From positions 62,001 to 126,000 of the forward strand of contig CM082581.2 in NCBI GenBank assembly GCA_040954595.2: a stretch of 64,000 bases of DNA, written 5' to 3'. Positions 9,983-19,580 of this stretch are shown here, one piece after another. The translations under genes and the position numbers were made by a program. Position 1 is the first letter of the stretch. Each line of letters opens with the position of its first letter. The notes beneath the pieces were generated by a model. It searched no databases. It worked only from the letters and a program-made list of their open reading frames with translations, and was not told the origin of the DNA. The DNA comes from Balanoglossus misakiensis. Taxonomy: Eukaryota; Hemichordata.

Positions 9983-10162
9983 TTACTTTTTACCATAAGG
10001 GTGGAACCATGATTCATTCTCAAGAGGGGTCTGGTACCAATACTCATAATGGCCTTCGATACCGGCAGGCATGTATAGCCTATGGCTACGCCCAGCATGA
10101 GGTGGTGATTCATACTGTTGGTTGTATGGACTAGCTGGGTTCGGTGACAGCGACACAAATTT
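9983..10162 (-). other. Pro/Tyr-rich open frame, unidentified (copy A)
   Basis: A minus-strand frame of about 59 codons between stops reads SLSPNPASPYNQQYESPP, then RSHRLYMPAG, then HYEYWYQT, ENESWFHPYG and KK. The P/Y/H/Q-rich composition looks protein-like. ATG|GTAAAA just before the stop could serve as a phase-1 donor. No convincing acceptor or family was recognised. It may be an exon fragment of the EGF/GCC gene, a piece of a transposon protein, or chance. The frame is also open in B. Confidence 0.3.
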
Positions 10163-10277
10163 TCATGCAGATCTTGATTACACTTGTAGAGAAAAACAAA
10201 AAATCTACATATTGAAAGAAATGGTGATACTTTAAACTGTATAAATTATTATCCCAAGACAATAAATCAAAACTTAC

Positions 10278-10401
10278 TTTGTTCACAAAGGTCACCAGTG
10301 AAAACAATTCTGACAGAAACATGTGTACAGTTCACATGATCCAGATGTCATCTGGCAGAAACCACTGTTCAAGCACGGATTGGGATCGCATTGGTTGATT
10401 C
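10278..10401 (-). pseudogene. EGF-like exon with +1 frameshift in a T run (copy A)
   Basis: Acceptor AAAACCAG and donor GTAAGT. It reads NQCDPNPCLNSGFC, then GSCELYTCFCQNCF, an eight-cysteine EGF. One T too many in the run after QNC then shifts the frame, so GDLCEQ is found one frame over and the original frame meets TGA. The length is 124 nt instead of 123. Shared with B; missing from C and D. Confidence 0.8.
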
Positions 10402-10600
10402 CTGGTTTTCAATACACAAGAAAGTTGGGACGATGAGCAATGGGGCAGAGACTGATCATCAAAAATTTGGGACAGGGAATTCCAACAAATGAGATCATTA
10501 AGTCATATATGCAAAGCAAATCAGAAAAGAGAATCAGAAGATTTTCTCCGAAGGACACCTTGCAAATTCATGATTGGAAAGACACTGCAGTCACATGTAT

Positions 10601-10771
10601 ATTGTAGTGTCCAAACACTGGTGAGCATCTATACTTTATACATTCTGTAAAATGACGTAAACATTCGGGTCATTATGAATAAAGTGCGTGAATGAGGCTA
10701 GGCACTCTCACTCTTACATGCCGGACTTGGTGTCTCGTGTTGTCATTATTGCCCACCCACGATTCTATATT
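10601..10771 (+). mobile_element. Possible LTR end of the gag-bearing element (copy A)
   Basis: About 170 bp with an AATAAA (10678) about 90 bp before its end. It is followed by TTTTGCGACGAGGACAG, similar to the TTTGGCGACGAGGA sequence that often follows the 5' LTR of gypsy-type elements. No second LTR is seen, so the boundaries are guesses. Counterpart in B: about 30280-30450. Confidence 0.35.
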
Positions 10772-10807
10772 TTGCGACGAGGACAGAGAACATGGAGAAT
10801 CAGCTAG

Positions 10808-11425
10808 CCGGATCAAGAGGTCAAATCACAAATCATACGAGGATTCACATCAGCCCGTCTCAGACGTCGTGCTCTTCGGGAGGAGACGACACTAGAGAAT
10901 CTACTGAGTACAGCCTGTTCATTTGAGGTATCAGAGGTTCAGGCTAGTGGGATTGAGGAGAAAACCCAAAATAATGGTGCAGATACGGCATCTGTGAATG
11001 CGGTCAGAAAACAGCGCCATCAACGCTCGAAACCAAATAAACAAAAGAGAGCTCATCAGCAGCCAGCGAAAGGACCGTCCACTTGTTATTATTGTGGTGG
11101 CACCTATCCACATGACTCAGTATGTCCAGCTAAAGGCAAGTCATGCAGGAAGTGTGGCAAACCTAACCATTTAGCCAAATGCTACCATTCAAAAGGCAAG
11201 GCAAATAGGGTAGACAAGGATAAAACTGTCAAAGCTGTGCATAAAGTGGAAGACAGCTCGGGAGATGAATACTGCTTCACTGTACAACAATCAAATGGCA
11301 GGAGGCCTCGAGTAACAGTGCAGATAGAACAAACAGCAGTTGCCTCACTGATCGACCCTGGTTCTACAATAAACATGATGGGTGTAAACACGTACAACAA
11401 CCTAAAGAACAAACCCATGTGGCAA
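10808..11425 (+). mobile_element. Ty3/gypsy-type gag and protease remnant (copy A)
   Basis: An open plus-strand frame gives DQEVKSQIIRGF, LRRRALREETTLENLL, two zinc knuckles and a retropepsin-like start. The knuckles are CYYCGGTYPHDSVC and CRKCGKPNHLAKC. The second is one residue shorter than the usual C-x2-C-x4-H-x4-C. The protease start is VASLIDPGSTINMMG, with Pro where the active site normally has Ser or Thr (D-S/T-G). Coding similarity ends near KPMWQ, where a MITE follows. Reverse transcriptase and integrase are absent, so it is not mobile by itself. Confidence 0.85.
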
Positions 11426-11469
11426 ACAGAAAGCCCGTTTTACCACTGCCAGCAGTGCATTATTGAGTA

Positions 11470-11756
11470 TTTTAGCATCGCTGGATTTAGCTCTCGTCCA
11501 ATCAGAGTTGAAGAAAATGCCTTTTTAAAATGTTTTATGCAAAGTTTCAATATACTGGCATAATATAATAGCAATAAAACACCCCCAGCCATGGTATACC
11601 ACTCGATTTTGACCAGTTCAACTCCATATACGCACTCGCTATCGCTCGTGCGTATATGTCGTGAACTGGTCAAAATCTCGTGATATACCATGGCTGGGGG
11701 TGTTTTATTGCTTAATTTTAGCATCGCTGGATTTAGCTCTCGTCCAATCAGAGTTG
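11470..11756. mobile_element. Foldback insertion flanked by a 41-bp direct repeat (copy A)
   Basis: The 41-bp block beginning TTTTAGCATCGCTGGATTT at 11470-11510 is repeated at 11716-11756, and 205 bp lie between the copies. That insert contains a 143-bp near-perfect palindrome (11570-11712). Its arms start AGCAATAAAACACCCCCAGC and pair over about 70 bp each around CGCTCGCTATCGCTCG-like centre bases. C and D have a single 41-bp block here and no insert. The block with its right flank to about 11782 resembles a second MITE. Confidence 0.75.
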
Positions 11757-11789
11757 CGGACGGTAGCATGATATACTAGTAATATAATG

Positions 11790-12180
11790 CGAATAAATCT
11801 CACGACAAGTGTACAGTTTGACAATGTACACAGATAATCCGTTTCAACAATGTTTCCTTTGTAGAGTGAATAAAACTGCACACTTTGCAAGTTTTCAACT
11901 TCAAAACACTATGGCTATTACAGAGACAAAGCTGCTAATATACAGTGTATACCTGTCATTTTTGTTTGTGGTGAGATTTTCATTGGCACAGTCGCACAGA
12001 GCTCACACAAGAGGAAATTACACTTTCTGTTGAATTCACTGCATACTGCTAACTTTAAGTCATATATCCACTGAAACATTAAGTTATAGAATTTTCCATC
12101 GCAGTATTCTGTTTTATATACATGTATAGCAGTCCCACACATATTGATTAATTTGACAAAAGAAACTGACTGACAATTTT
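11790..12180. other. Intron without a recognised gene (copy A)
   Basis: Only short shadow frames are present on either strand and no repeat is recognised. Equivalent stretches are 44465-44808 (C) and 59294-59685 (D). B lacks it. Confidence 0.5.
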
Positions 12181-12271
12181 CACAGCGCTCTCAGTAAAGC
12201 ATCCTTGGCAGGTGCACGTCAATGCCACACACGAGGTTAGGGTTGGCAAGTGCTGCCATTTTGACATGGGT
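12181..12271 (-). pseudogene. Relic EGF-like exon (copy A)
   Basis: Minus-strand pieces PCQNGSTCQP, then after a frame change TSCVALTCTCQGCFT, then after another change RCENCQ, align with the eight-cysteine EGF pattern of this locus. A TAA follows CQP in the first frame. The first cysteine, the acceptor and the donor are not recognisable. It is more decayed than any other module. Confidence 0.6.
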
Positions 12272-13340
12272 TGTTAGCACTTATCAATTCCTACGCATGA
12301 CAGAAAAATGAAGAATTAGGCTATGGGCCGGAACTGCCTATCAGTTCAACATGCACTCTGTATATTAGGGTCTATTTCTTTTACATAAAAGACAAGTCTT
12401 CTTGCTCTAATATGATAAAATAAAAAAACTTCAACTTAAATATTGCGTCCTCAGAGGTAATATCGAGCCCTAAAAATCAGGTATGCTAATGCCGTTAAAG
12501 GTCGTGCAGTTCTCCTTATAACAATCGTTCGATTGGTGGTTACGTGACTGCATCAATCACAGAATGCGTTATGTCACTCAGCAATTACACACACAGGGCA
12601 AACTATCAGGCAGCTACATGTACACTAGTATACATGTTACAGAAGATTAAACAGAATTTTTGGCAAGGAAAGTTTGAGCAGACTAGTCCATTCAATGTAA
12701 AAAATGGTGCTGATTCCAAAAAAGTCAGTCTTATTGACCCCTTTGAAGACAAAATTGCCATTTTTGCCACTTTTAACCCAAAAGGTCATTAAAAAAACCC
12801 ACTCAAAACACACTGTTTTCATCACATTCGGAGATCTGATGACATTTGAGGATTATGCGGAAACAGTGACACAGCAGAATAAAAATTACAGGTGACATTT
12901 GCAAGCACTTATGATCTGACCATATAGAAATATGCAATGTAAAAACATTAACAAGGAACATGCCCAATAAACTGTCATGTGTCATGGCAGTCTTACAAGT
13001 GGTGCTAGAAAAAAAAATTGACCAAAAATTGTCTGTACACAAACACATATGCGAAGCAACTTCTTTCAGTCAGCCCTGGAACAGACACACACTGACCTGC
13101 CACTGGTAATTAAAATGTGATAGCTGGTGGTCTCTGTAACAGCTGGCCTATTTAAGTTATGTAAACATGTCTTTGTTCGAGGTAACAACTCCTTGTAAAT
13201 AGTAACTTTAAAAACAACTGGACAATTTGTTTAGGAGAAGATTTGCTAACCAAAAACAAAGAAACTTACCAAAAAAACTCGCTAAATATTTAATCTTTCT
13301 GATCTCAGAATTGAATAAAAGTTGCACATATACAGGTATG
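12272..13340. other. Intron without a recognised gene (copy A)
   Basis: AT-rich DNA with TACATGTA motifs. Small frames on both strands (12544-12825) overlap each other and show no domain. The B deletion junction corresponds to 12677. Equivalents: 30750-31410 (B), 44883-45953 (C), 59773-60844 (D). Confidence 0.5.
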
Positions 13341-13344
13341 TGTT

Positions 13345-13930
13345 ATGAAATTATATCCTAAATTTCAAAGCAATCAGAGAAAAAACTAATTTCAAAGCAA
13401 TCCAACAAGCAGTTTCACAGAAAATATTTGTTCAAAAGTGGCAAAAACACAAATATGCAAATATCACCAAAATTGTACAATATCTTACTTCAATCACTAC
13501 AAGGAACATGCTGCCTAAGTTCAATGCAATAGGACAAGCGGTTTCAGTGAAAACAATTTTTGACAAAAATTGCAAAAGTTTCCCCGATAACACATTTATG
13601 CAAATATCACATTTTTTACAACAAATTATTTAGGTTACCCCTACGAACATGCCTACCAAATTGCAAAGCAATCTGGCATGAGGTTTTAAAGAAAAACATT
13701 TTTTGACCAAAAATGGCAAATAATGCTCAAAATTATAGATATGCAAATTTTGCAACAATTTGAACAAAACTATGGTTACTTAGACAACATTAGGAGGCTT
13801 CATACTAAATTTCAAAGACTTTTACCAATAACATGGAAAAATACAAATAAATGCAAAAAAAAATAGGAAATCGATAATATTAGCTCAAAACATACAGGGT
13901 TGTATGAGGTTGATATAAGGTACATGCATA
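13345..13930. repeat. Degenerate AT-rich tandem repeats, about 130-150 bp (copy A)
   Basis: The motif TTCAAAGCAAT / TTCAATGCAAT / TTGCAAAGCAAT recurs near 13362, 13390, 13520 and 13659. Each is followed by a GTTTTA/CA-GAAAA-CA stretch, then TTTTTGACAAAAATGGCAAA and ATGCAAAT. Same in B (about 31435-32000), C (about 45975-46540) and D (about 60870-61430). It is probably part of a dispersed non-autonomous repeat that runs on to 14220. Confidence 0.65.
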
Positions 13931-14141
13931 CCATTTTTCAAATCAATATGACCAGTGGTTGTCCAGTTTTTGAGTTTTGACCAATTTCACATTTTCCCAG
14001 CTAATTTGCATATTTTTGGCAATGACATCTTCATTTGAACAAACTCCCATCTACAGCCCTGCCTGCATCTACACGCCAAATATCGAGGTCATACGCGCTG
14101 TGGTTTTCAAGTTTTTCATGTGGACGGACATACAGACATAC

Positions 14142-14162
14142 ATCCATCCATCCATCCATACA
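14142..14162. repeat. (CATC)n microsatellite (copy A)
   Basis: CATC units next to GGACGGACATACAGACATAC, a pattern common at the ends of dispersed repeats in marine invertebrate genomes. Also at about 32212 (B), 46752 (C) and 61643 (D). Confidence 0.75.
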
Positions 14163-14230
14163 TACAGACGTAACCAATCCCATAAGTTCCCATGGTACAT
14201 ACCAATGGGACCTAAAAACTTGTGACTTAC

Positions 14231-14353
14231 ATGTAACACATGTTTGCCCAGTGTAGCAGGTTGGACAGTTGCAGGTGTAGATTGAGCAGGAGCCTTGAAG
14301 TGGCTGATACACTCCGTTATTCAGACATGGGTTTAGAAGACACTGGTTGATCG
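14231..14353 (-). CDS. EGF-like exon, Cys3 replaced by Tyr (copy A)
   Basis: 123 nt, phase 1 at both ends (acceptor CCCTTAG, donor GTAAGT). It reads NQCLLNPCLNNGVYQPL, then GSCSIYTCNCPTCYTGQTC. The frame is open. The third cysteine of the eight-cysteine pattern is Tyr (TAT for TGT), leaving its disulfide partner unpaired. The same change occurs in every copy. It would add one extracellular EGF-like module. Confidence 0.8.
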
Positions 14354-14550
14354 CTAAGGGTGAGAGAAATGAAAAGTATCACATTAGGGTCTTACACACT
14401 TGAGTGGGAAGTGAAATCTGTAGCAGACTGTCAGAAGATTGCACATCCGTGTGATCATGTTCATGTGTGAAGGATTATGAAGACCACTTGATCCAAGCTT
14501 GGTGCTACCATCTTTATCATAATTACAGCATCTTATAATATTTACTAGTT

Positions 14551-14577
14551 GGGGGTGGGTGGGGTGGGGGTGGGGGT
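14551..14577 (+). repeat. G-run tract with G-quadruplex potential (copy A)
   Basis: Five runs of three to five G separated by single T within 27 bases, inside an intron. The G-rich strand is the template strand for the EGF gene. B has the same tract at 32622-32648 and D at 62053-62079. In C (47162-47188) a G to T change breaks one run. Confidence 0.8.
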
Positions 14578-14800
14578 AGTTGATGTCATAACTTTCTGAT
14601 GTTTCAATTTACGGTTGGAAAAATAGCAACATCTACACTGATGAGCATTTGAGTCAATGAAAGTATTAATCATGGCTACCGTAGTGCATATAAGTCTCTT
14701 GGTTAGCTGCACAATCACAGGCAACTTTATTCAGACAATATCAATGACAAAGCCCAGCGATTTCTACTTTGTGCGGCAAATCTGACACTGGTTTGCTTAC

Positions 14801-14917
14801 GTTCAGCGCACGTGGTTCCGATGAAACAGCGTGGACTCTGGCATCTGAACTCGGTGCAGGACACTTGCTGGCAGAATCCACTGTTTAGACAAGGGTTGGG
14901 CTGACACGGATTCAAAT
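14801..14917 (-). CDS. EGF-like exon, Cys6 replaced by Ser (copy A)
   Basis: 117 nt, phase 1 at both ends (acceptor GTGCACAG, donor GTAAGC). It reads NPCQPNPCLNSGFCQQVSC, then EFRCQSPRCFIGTTC. Open throughout. The sixth cysteine of the local pattern is Ser (AGT for TGT), so the C-x-C pair is lost. Confidence 0.82.
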
Positions 14918-15301
14918 CTGTGCACAGAAGAGAAAGTGATATAAATTGTGTACAGTTAATATTTACTACATATACTTTAAACAGATTTGTGCAGTTAGGG
15001 TTGAGTGGTAAAAATCTCAGTTGGTCAACAGAACATCACTGTGACAAATTTCTTCCATGTTCAACAAAAGAAACGTAATGAAATTTTGACACAGGTGTAA
15101 TAGTGTCTTAGTGTACCATACGGTGCAGGTTGTTATTTGGTCAAATACACAATCCCCTTTTATGGCACACACATTCTTAATAAATTTCCCCAAAATTGTG
15201 TCGTTATTCACTGTTTGATACAGGTTGGAAGAAACCAACTGCAAGCCGATTATGTGTTATGTTATTATGTTCCTCTTCATCTGAAATTTAAAATCACTCA
15301 C

Positions 15302-15424
15302 ATGTCTGACATAAATCGCCGGAGTAACAGCTTGTACAGGAGCATGTGAATTCAGTACACCAATTGGGCGTCAGCACACAGTTTCCACCATTCCGACACT
15401 GGATGGGTTGACACTGGTTGACAG
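15302..15424 (-). CDS. EGF-like exon, eight cysteines intact (copy A)
   Basis: 123 nt, phase 1 (acceptor CCCACAG, donor GTGAGT). It reads NQCQPIQCRNGGNCVL, then NWCTEFTCSCTSCYSGDLC. All eight cysteines are present, spaced x4, x5, x6, x4, x1, x2, x5. The calcium-binding D-x-D/N-E start typical of cbEGF is absent. It should form one extracellular disulfide-bonded module. Confidence 0.88.
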
Positions 15425-15719
15425 CTGTGGGATGTGCAGTCAAGATATTGTCAAAATTACAGAATCTACAAACTACACTCCACAGTCATGTACATGTATA
15501 CATGACAACAACCAAAGGGCTGTTTTGAAAAACCAAATGCTGTGAAATCCTTTAGAGTGTGACAAGAAACCACAGTTGCAACCGAAAACAAAAATAGTGA
15601 TAACATTAAGCTAGCCCAAAGTTTGAGTTACCAGGCCTTTAATATGTGTACCGTACTTATATTATATAATACATAACAAGTGTTTTGCATTGAATAAAAT
15701 AATATTGGTTAGTACTTAC

Positions 15720-15839
15720 GCATTGTACATGTGGCACCAGTGAAGCATTCGGTACACATACAGTCAAACAGGAAACAGCCGTCTCACGCAACGCATGTGC
15801 CACCATTTTGACAAGGCATAGGGTATAACTGATCAATGG
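15720..15839 (-). pseudogene. EGF-like exon with in-frame TGA (copy A)
   Basis: 120 nt, phase 1 (acceptor TTTGGCAG, donor GTAAGT). It reads PMPCQNGGTCVA, stop, DGCFLFDCMCTECFTGATC. The stop is TGA, one C-to-T step from CGA (Arg). The first cysteine is also missing (DQLYP where DQC-x-P is expected). Both defects are in all four copies. Confidence 0.8.
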
Positions 15840-16233
15840 CTGCCAAAACAAAAATGAAAGTATCAATTACCTGCTTGTCAAAAACTTGTACATGTACTTG
15901 TGATGTTCATTTCGTTTAAATATGTGAGCAATGTCTTCATTCCTTGTTTCAAACCTTTACATTTAAAATAACATAATGATGCTATTGCTAGGATTTTTCT
16001 GTAAGAATCTTGAAAAATTAAAAAAATGTGCCATCAACATGATACAGAAGGCTTTCCTTTTTAACATGCACCTCACACTCAATTTTGACCCTACATCAGC
16101 AAATTTTGAAAGGATGAAACTTAGTAATGCTTCCACCCCATTTATTGGTGTATGGGTCCATCTATCACATTGAGAATACCAAAAATGAGGGTTTATATAC
16201 CACGCTGTGTCATAAAACAGTAATTCGACACAC

Positions 16234-16356
16234 CTACGGCACAGATGGCCCCAGTCCAACACTACTGGCAGTAACAGGTGTAGTCAGTATAAGAATTTGG
16301 TGTTTTGGAACAATAGCCTCCATTTTGACACGGATTCTGATCACATGGGTCAATGA
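16234..16356 (-). pseudogene. EGF-like exon, TAG stop and lost acceptor (copy A)
   Basis: It reads DPCDQNPCQNGGYC, then YTDYTCYCQ, stop (TAG, 16262-16264), CWTGAIC. Assuming 123 nt and phase 1 as in its neighbours, the bases before the exon are TG instead of AG, so the acceptor is lost. The donor is a weak GTGTGT. The fourth cysteine is Tyr. Confidence 0.75.
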
Positions 16357-16930
16357 CAATCAGAAAAAAAATAGTTTAAAACACATGAAATGCAGATGGC
16401 TACACCTCAACCAAAGATGATTCCTGCACCACAACAAAATCCTTTGACACAAGCATTATACTGGAACCATACCCAGAACACGCATTAAGTATATGATGAA
16501 GGGACAATGTCTCTATTTTGGGTAATACAGTAAAACCTGTCTTTATGGACACCTCTCTAATCAGAACACCTAGTAAGATTGATTTTTCAAGCCAAATAGT
16601 AAGGATAATTAAGGACGTCTCTTTTACTTAATACTCAGAGGTGTGCACCACCTCAGGAGAGATTACCTCACATGCACAATTATCTCTACAGACACTAGTC
16701 TTCAAGAGGCAACTCTTGTATATTTGAGTGATGAAAACATCCAGCTTCGTACACTTCCTCACAAGTTCGTGCCTATCCTAAATTGCACGGACATACAAAT
16801 GAAATTTCTGTTTCCTTTTCCTTTCTTTTCTCTTGGGGAAATTTTAGAAATGAGAAGTTACCACACAATTCAATTGCCATGAAGAGAAAGTGCCCAAAAG
16901 ATTGTCATTTACGGTACGTCAGAAACTTAC

Positions 16931-17053
16931 ATATTTCACAACGGTTACCCTCATAGCAACCAGTACAGGCACAGGTATATGCCGTGCAGGAGTTGGCCAC
17001 TGCATTACATACAGCCCCGTTGAGACAGCTGTTTCGCTGGCATGGATCTTGGA
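16931..17053 (-). CDS. EGF-like exon, eight cysteines intact (copy A)
   Basis: 123 nt, phase 1 (acceptor TTATTGCAG, donor GTAAGT). It reads DPCQRNSCLNGAVC, then NSCTAYTCACTGCYEGNRC. Open, with all eight cysteines. Confidence 0.88.
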
Positions 17054-17444
17054 CTGCAATAAAAAGTGCAACCTAATGTTATCTCAGCAATATTTACTTT
17101 CAAAATCTGTTTGATAAAAACATCATCATTACCATTACTGTAAATACTGAACGGAACTTCACTTCCAAAAACAACTTGCGCATTCTGGGACGCACTTGTG
17201 GGGCTATGAAAATCTCTGTATATGTATCTTGTGTAGGGAAAATTTTCATTAACGATCAACATTTTTTTCTTCAAATAAACATGTTTTCTTTCAGCTGTAC
17301 ATCATTTTTGAGGTGACCGATTCCCAAGGCCCAAGGTGTGATGCTAAAGATGAAAATATAAAGTATGACCAACAGACAATGGATTGAGACATGATTGTAA
17401 ATGTTAGTTCCTGCATGACAAATGTTTGTTTTAATGAGTTTTAC

Positions 17445-17561
17445 ACTGGCTGCAGTGTGTGCCGATGAAACATCCTGGACAAGTACACTCATAAGTTGTA
17501 CACGACAGCTGAGTACACCGCCCATTGTTCAGGCATGGACTTGGCCTACATGGAGTTTGTT
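17445..17561 (-). CDS. EGF-like exon, eight cysteines intact (copy A)
   Basis: 117 nt, phase 1 (acceptor TTGAAACAG, donor GTAAAA). It reads TPCRPSPCLNNGRC, then LSCTTYECTCPGCFIGTHC. Open, with the shorter third loop (x4) also seen at 14801-14917. Confidence 0.87.
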
Positions 17562-17872
17562 CTGTTTCAATGGCATTAAAAAAAATAGTAGTGACATAAG
17601 TTTTTAGGGTATGACCATTTCCCTAATTCCTACAGCTGTGGTTCTATCGGGTTCTCCTATAACTGAGCCTCCTAAATGTATAACTGAACAATAAGAATTA
17701 CTTATTATACTTTTGGGAGTTTAGGACTTTGGTAATTGAAAAAAGACTCAATTCCTGAAAGTGCCTATTTGGTTTGTCACATCCTAAATATACAGGTAAT
17801 TTCATAGCTGCCAGCTATGACAAATATACCGGTATGATGGGGGATAAACAGATCCTCGTCTCATAAATTTAC

Positions 17873-17995
17873 CTTGGTCACAGGTGATTCCAATGAAACA
17901 GCCTTGACAGTGACAGGTAAACGCACTGCACGATCTACTGATTGGCTCACAGATACCGTTGTTCATGCACAGATTGGGAGAACATTGACCGAGTC
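17873..17995 (-). CDS. EGF-like exon found only in copy A
   Basis: 123 nt, phase 1 (acceptor ATCTCCAG, donor GTAAAT). It reads GQCSPNLCMNNGIC, then SRSCSAFTCHCQGCFIGITC. Open, with eight cysteines. B and C lack it because of a 444-bp deletion (equivalent to A 17698-18141). Whether D has it cannot be seen. Loss of a symmetric exon would shorten the protein by 41 residues without a frameshift. Confidence 0.88.
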
Positions 17996-18788
17996 CTGGA
18001 GATGCATGTAAATCAACCAACAATTGCATATTAACATCACAAGTCATTTCACTATTTTTTAATTCAAAACTAAAAAGATTGCTTGTAACTTGCTGAAGAA
18101 ATATTCATATGGACAGACCATTCTAGCTTGGAACAGGCAAAGTCAAGGGTGCCCTGACGCCCAACTTTTAAGAGCAGTTCATTTACTGAAACTGCCAGCA
18201 CCCAATATTATCACACATATAATCCATATGTGGAAATCAAATACACCTGTAACAGTTTTAATTTAACATGTGGGTATTTGCATAGCGCACACATGAAAAT
18301 CCAGCCAGTTTGTTTACAAATTGTTTTCGTGAAATCTGTTTTATTGTTAACGCACTGCGAAATAAAATGCCCCTAAACCACAATTTTTGTTTCAATGCTT
18401 CACGCAAACATAAAATTATTACGAAAAGTGTCAGCGTTACCAAGAAATATGAGTGCCCAGTCGGACATGCAAAAAACATGGATGATTTGTTTACAATTTT
18501 TAAATGAAGCTTGTGGCACTAGAAATGACCGTTCAACCGACAGACGAACACCAAACGTAATACTTTTAGAATTTTAGAAAAAAACGCAGTGGCTGCTGAA
18601 ATGCAGGAGTGCCAGTTTGGTGGCAAGTTTTCACATCACTGGTGGGGTCGACATGTGCCGAAGTAAGGAAGTCATTGTCCAACTGTCCTGGGTGTTAATT
18701 ATATGCAAAAGAACATCATCATACAGATAATCCCCAAACCCTTTGATCTTTGCCGCAGTTGCTCGTCCTTCTTTCTCTAGGGTCTATG

Positions 18789-18903
18789 GTTTGACAGATG
18801 TCACCTGTGTAAGAGTTCACACACTGGCATGAATAGAAATTGCACGATGTTTGCTGGCAAAATCCACCATTCATACATGGGTTGGGATCACAGGGGTTTT
18901 GCA
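18789..18903 (-). pseudogene. EGF-like exon without a normal donor (copy A)
   Basis: Acceptor TTTCCAG, phase 1. It reads NPCDPNPCMNGGFCQQTSC, then FYSCQCVNSYTGDICQ. The seventh cysteine is Ser. At the point where a GTAAGT donor is expected after CQ there is none. The frame runs on (TIDPRERRTSNCG) to a TGA at 18719-18721. It could be a terminal exon, but the tail matches intronic sequence found inverted in B and C, so loss of the donor by rearrangement is more likely. Confidence 0.7.
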
Positions 18904-19457
18904 CTGGAAATTAAGAAAGGACGCCATTTTATTCTATGCTACTCATTCTACAGTACAGATATGGCAAAAACCTTGCAGAATTATGGCAAGGGTGTGTGGA
19001 GTGATTGTGCCTACAACTTATATTAGGCTGGTATCAAGTTGTTCACACCTCCATAGATCATGTGGCAGTGACTGTAAGGCAAGGGCTTCTCTTCATGAAA
19101 TCAAAGACCTGTGTACTGGAGGAGGGTTCCTTGCAAATGCTTGACTTGACTTCAGGCATACCTGTAGACTCATATGCAAATTTACACTATCTGGCCTGGA
19201 GTGAGAATTTCCATAGTGGATGTGTGTTGACAAAAGGCAGTAAAATTGGCCAGTCGCGCATAATGTTTCTTGAACTAAGACAATCAAGACATTATGCGCT
19301 ACGAAAGTGATTTTGATTGGGAAGAGTGTAATCTTGCATTCGATGTCAAGAACGCTCCAAGCTCTGCTGTGGTGATGGCTACACCTATGTTCAGGAAACA
19401 TGCAGTATTTGAATGCATCAGAGACAAAAGGTAAAAGAGACTGCGCTGTATACTTAC

Positions 19458-19580
19458 ATATCTCACACCTATCACCTTTGTAGCAACCAGTACATATGCA
19501 GGTGAGATCAAAGCAGGAATTTCGAGCCGGTTGACAGAAGCCACCATTCTGGCACGGATTTGGTGGACACTGGTTGAGTC
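19458..19580 (-). CDS. EGF-like exon, eight cysteines intact (copy A)
   Basis: 123 nt, phase 1 (acceptor TCCTTGTAG, donor GTAAGT). It reads NQCPPNPCQNGGFCQPA, then SCFDLTCICTGCYKGDRC. Open and the cleanest example of the eight-cysteine pattern. It is the rightmost, most 5' exon of the unit. Upstream on the minus strand the next exon belongs to copy B (20358-20480), 0.8 kb away. Confidence 0.9.

Larger units (their letters stand above)
14354..19457. other. Introns of the EGF block (copy A)
   Basis: Between the exons listed here, introns of about 300-800 bp (for example 14918-15301, 15840-16233, 16357-16930, 17054-17444, 17996-18788, 18904-19457) show no further modules and no recognisable transposon protein. 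Frames on both strands in these introns are short and unsupported. The stretch 18290-18590 is where B and C carry two extra segments. The same description holds for the matching introns in B, C and D. Confidence 0.6.

Noticed and set aside
13345-13930. CRISPR-like regular repeats
   Set aside because: The repeats are long, diverged and AT-rich in animal DNA, with no conserved short repeat and no cas genes.
667-16356. Stop codon reassignment, because TAG and TAA stand inside otherwise good exons
   Set aside because: TGA also interrupts an exon (15720-15839), frameshifts and lost splice sites occur too, and LINE frames end at ordinary stops. Decay explains all of it.
18719-18903. Terminal exon with its own stop, hence the gene's 3' end
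   Set aside because: The tail after CQ resembles repeat sequence found inverted in B and C, and more exons of the same type follow downstream.
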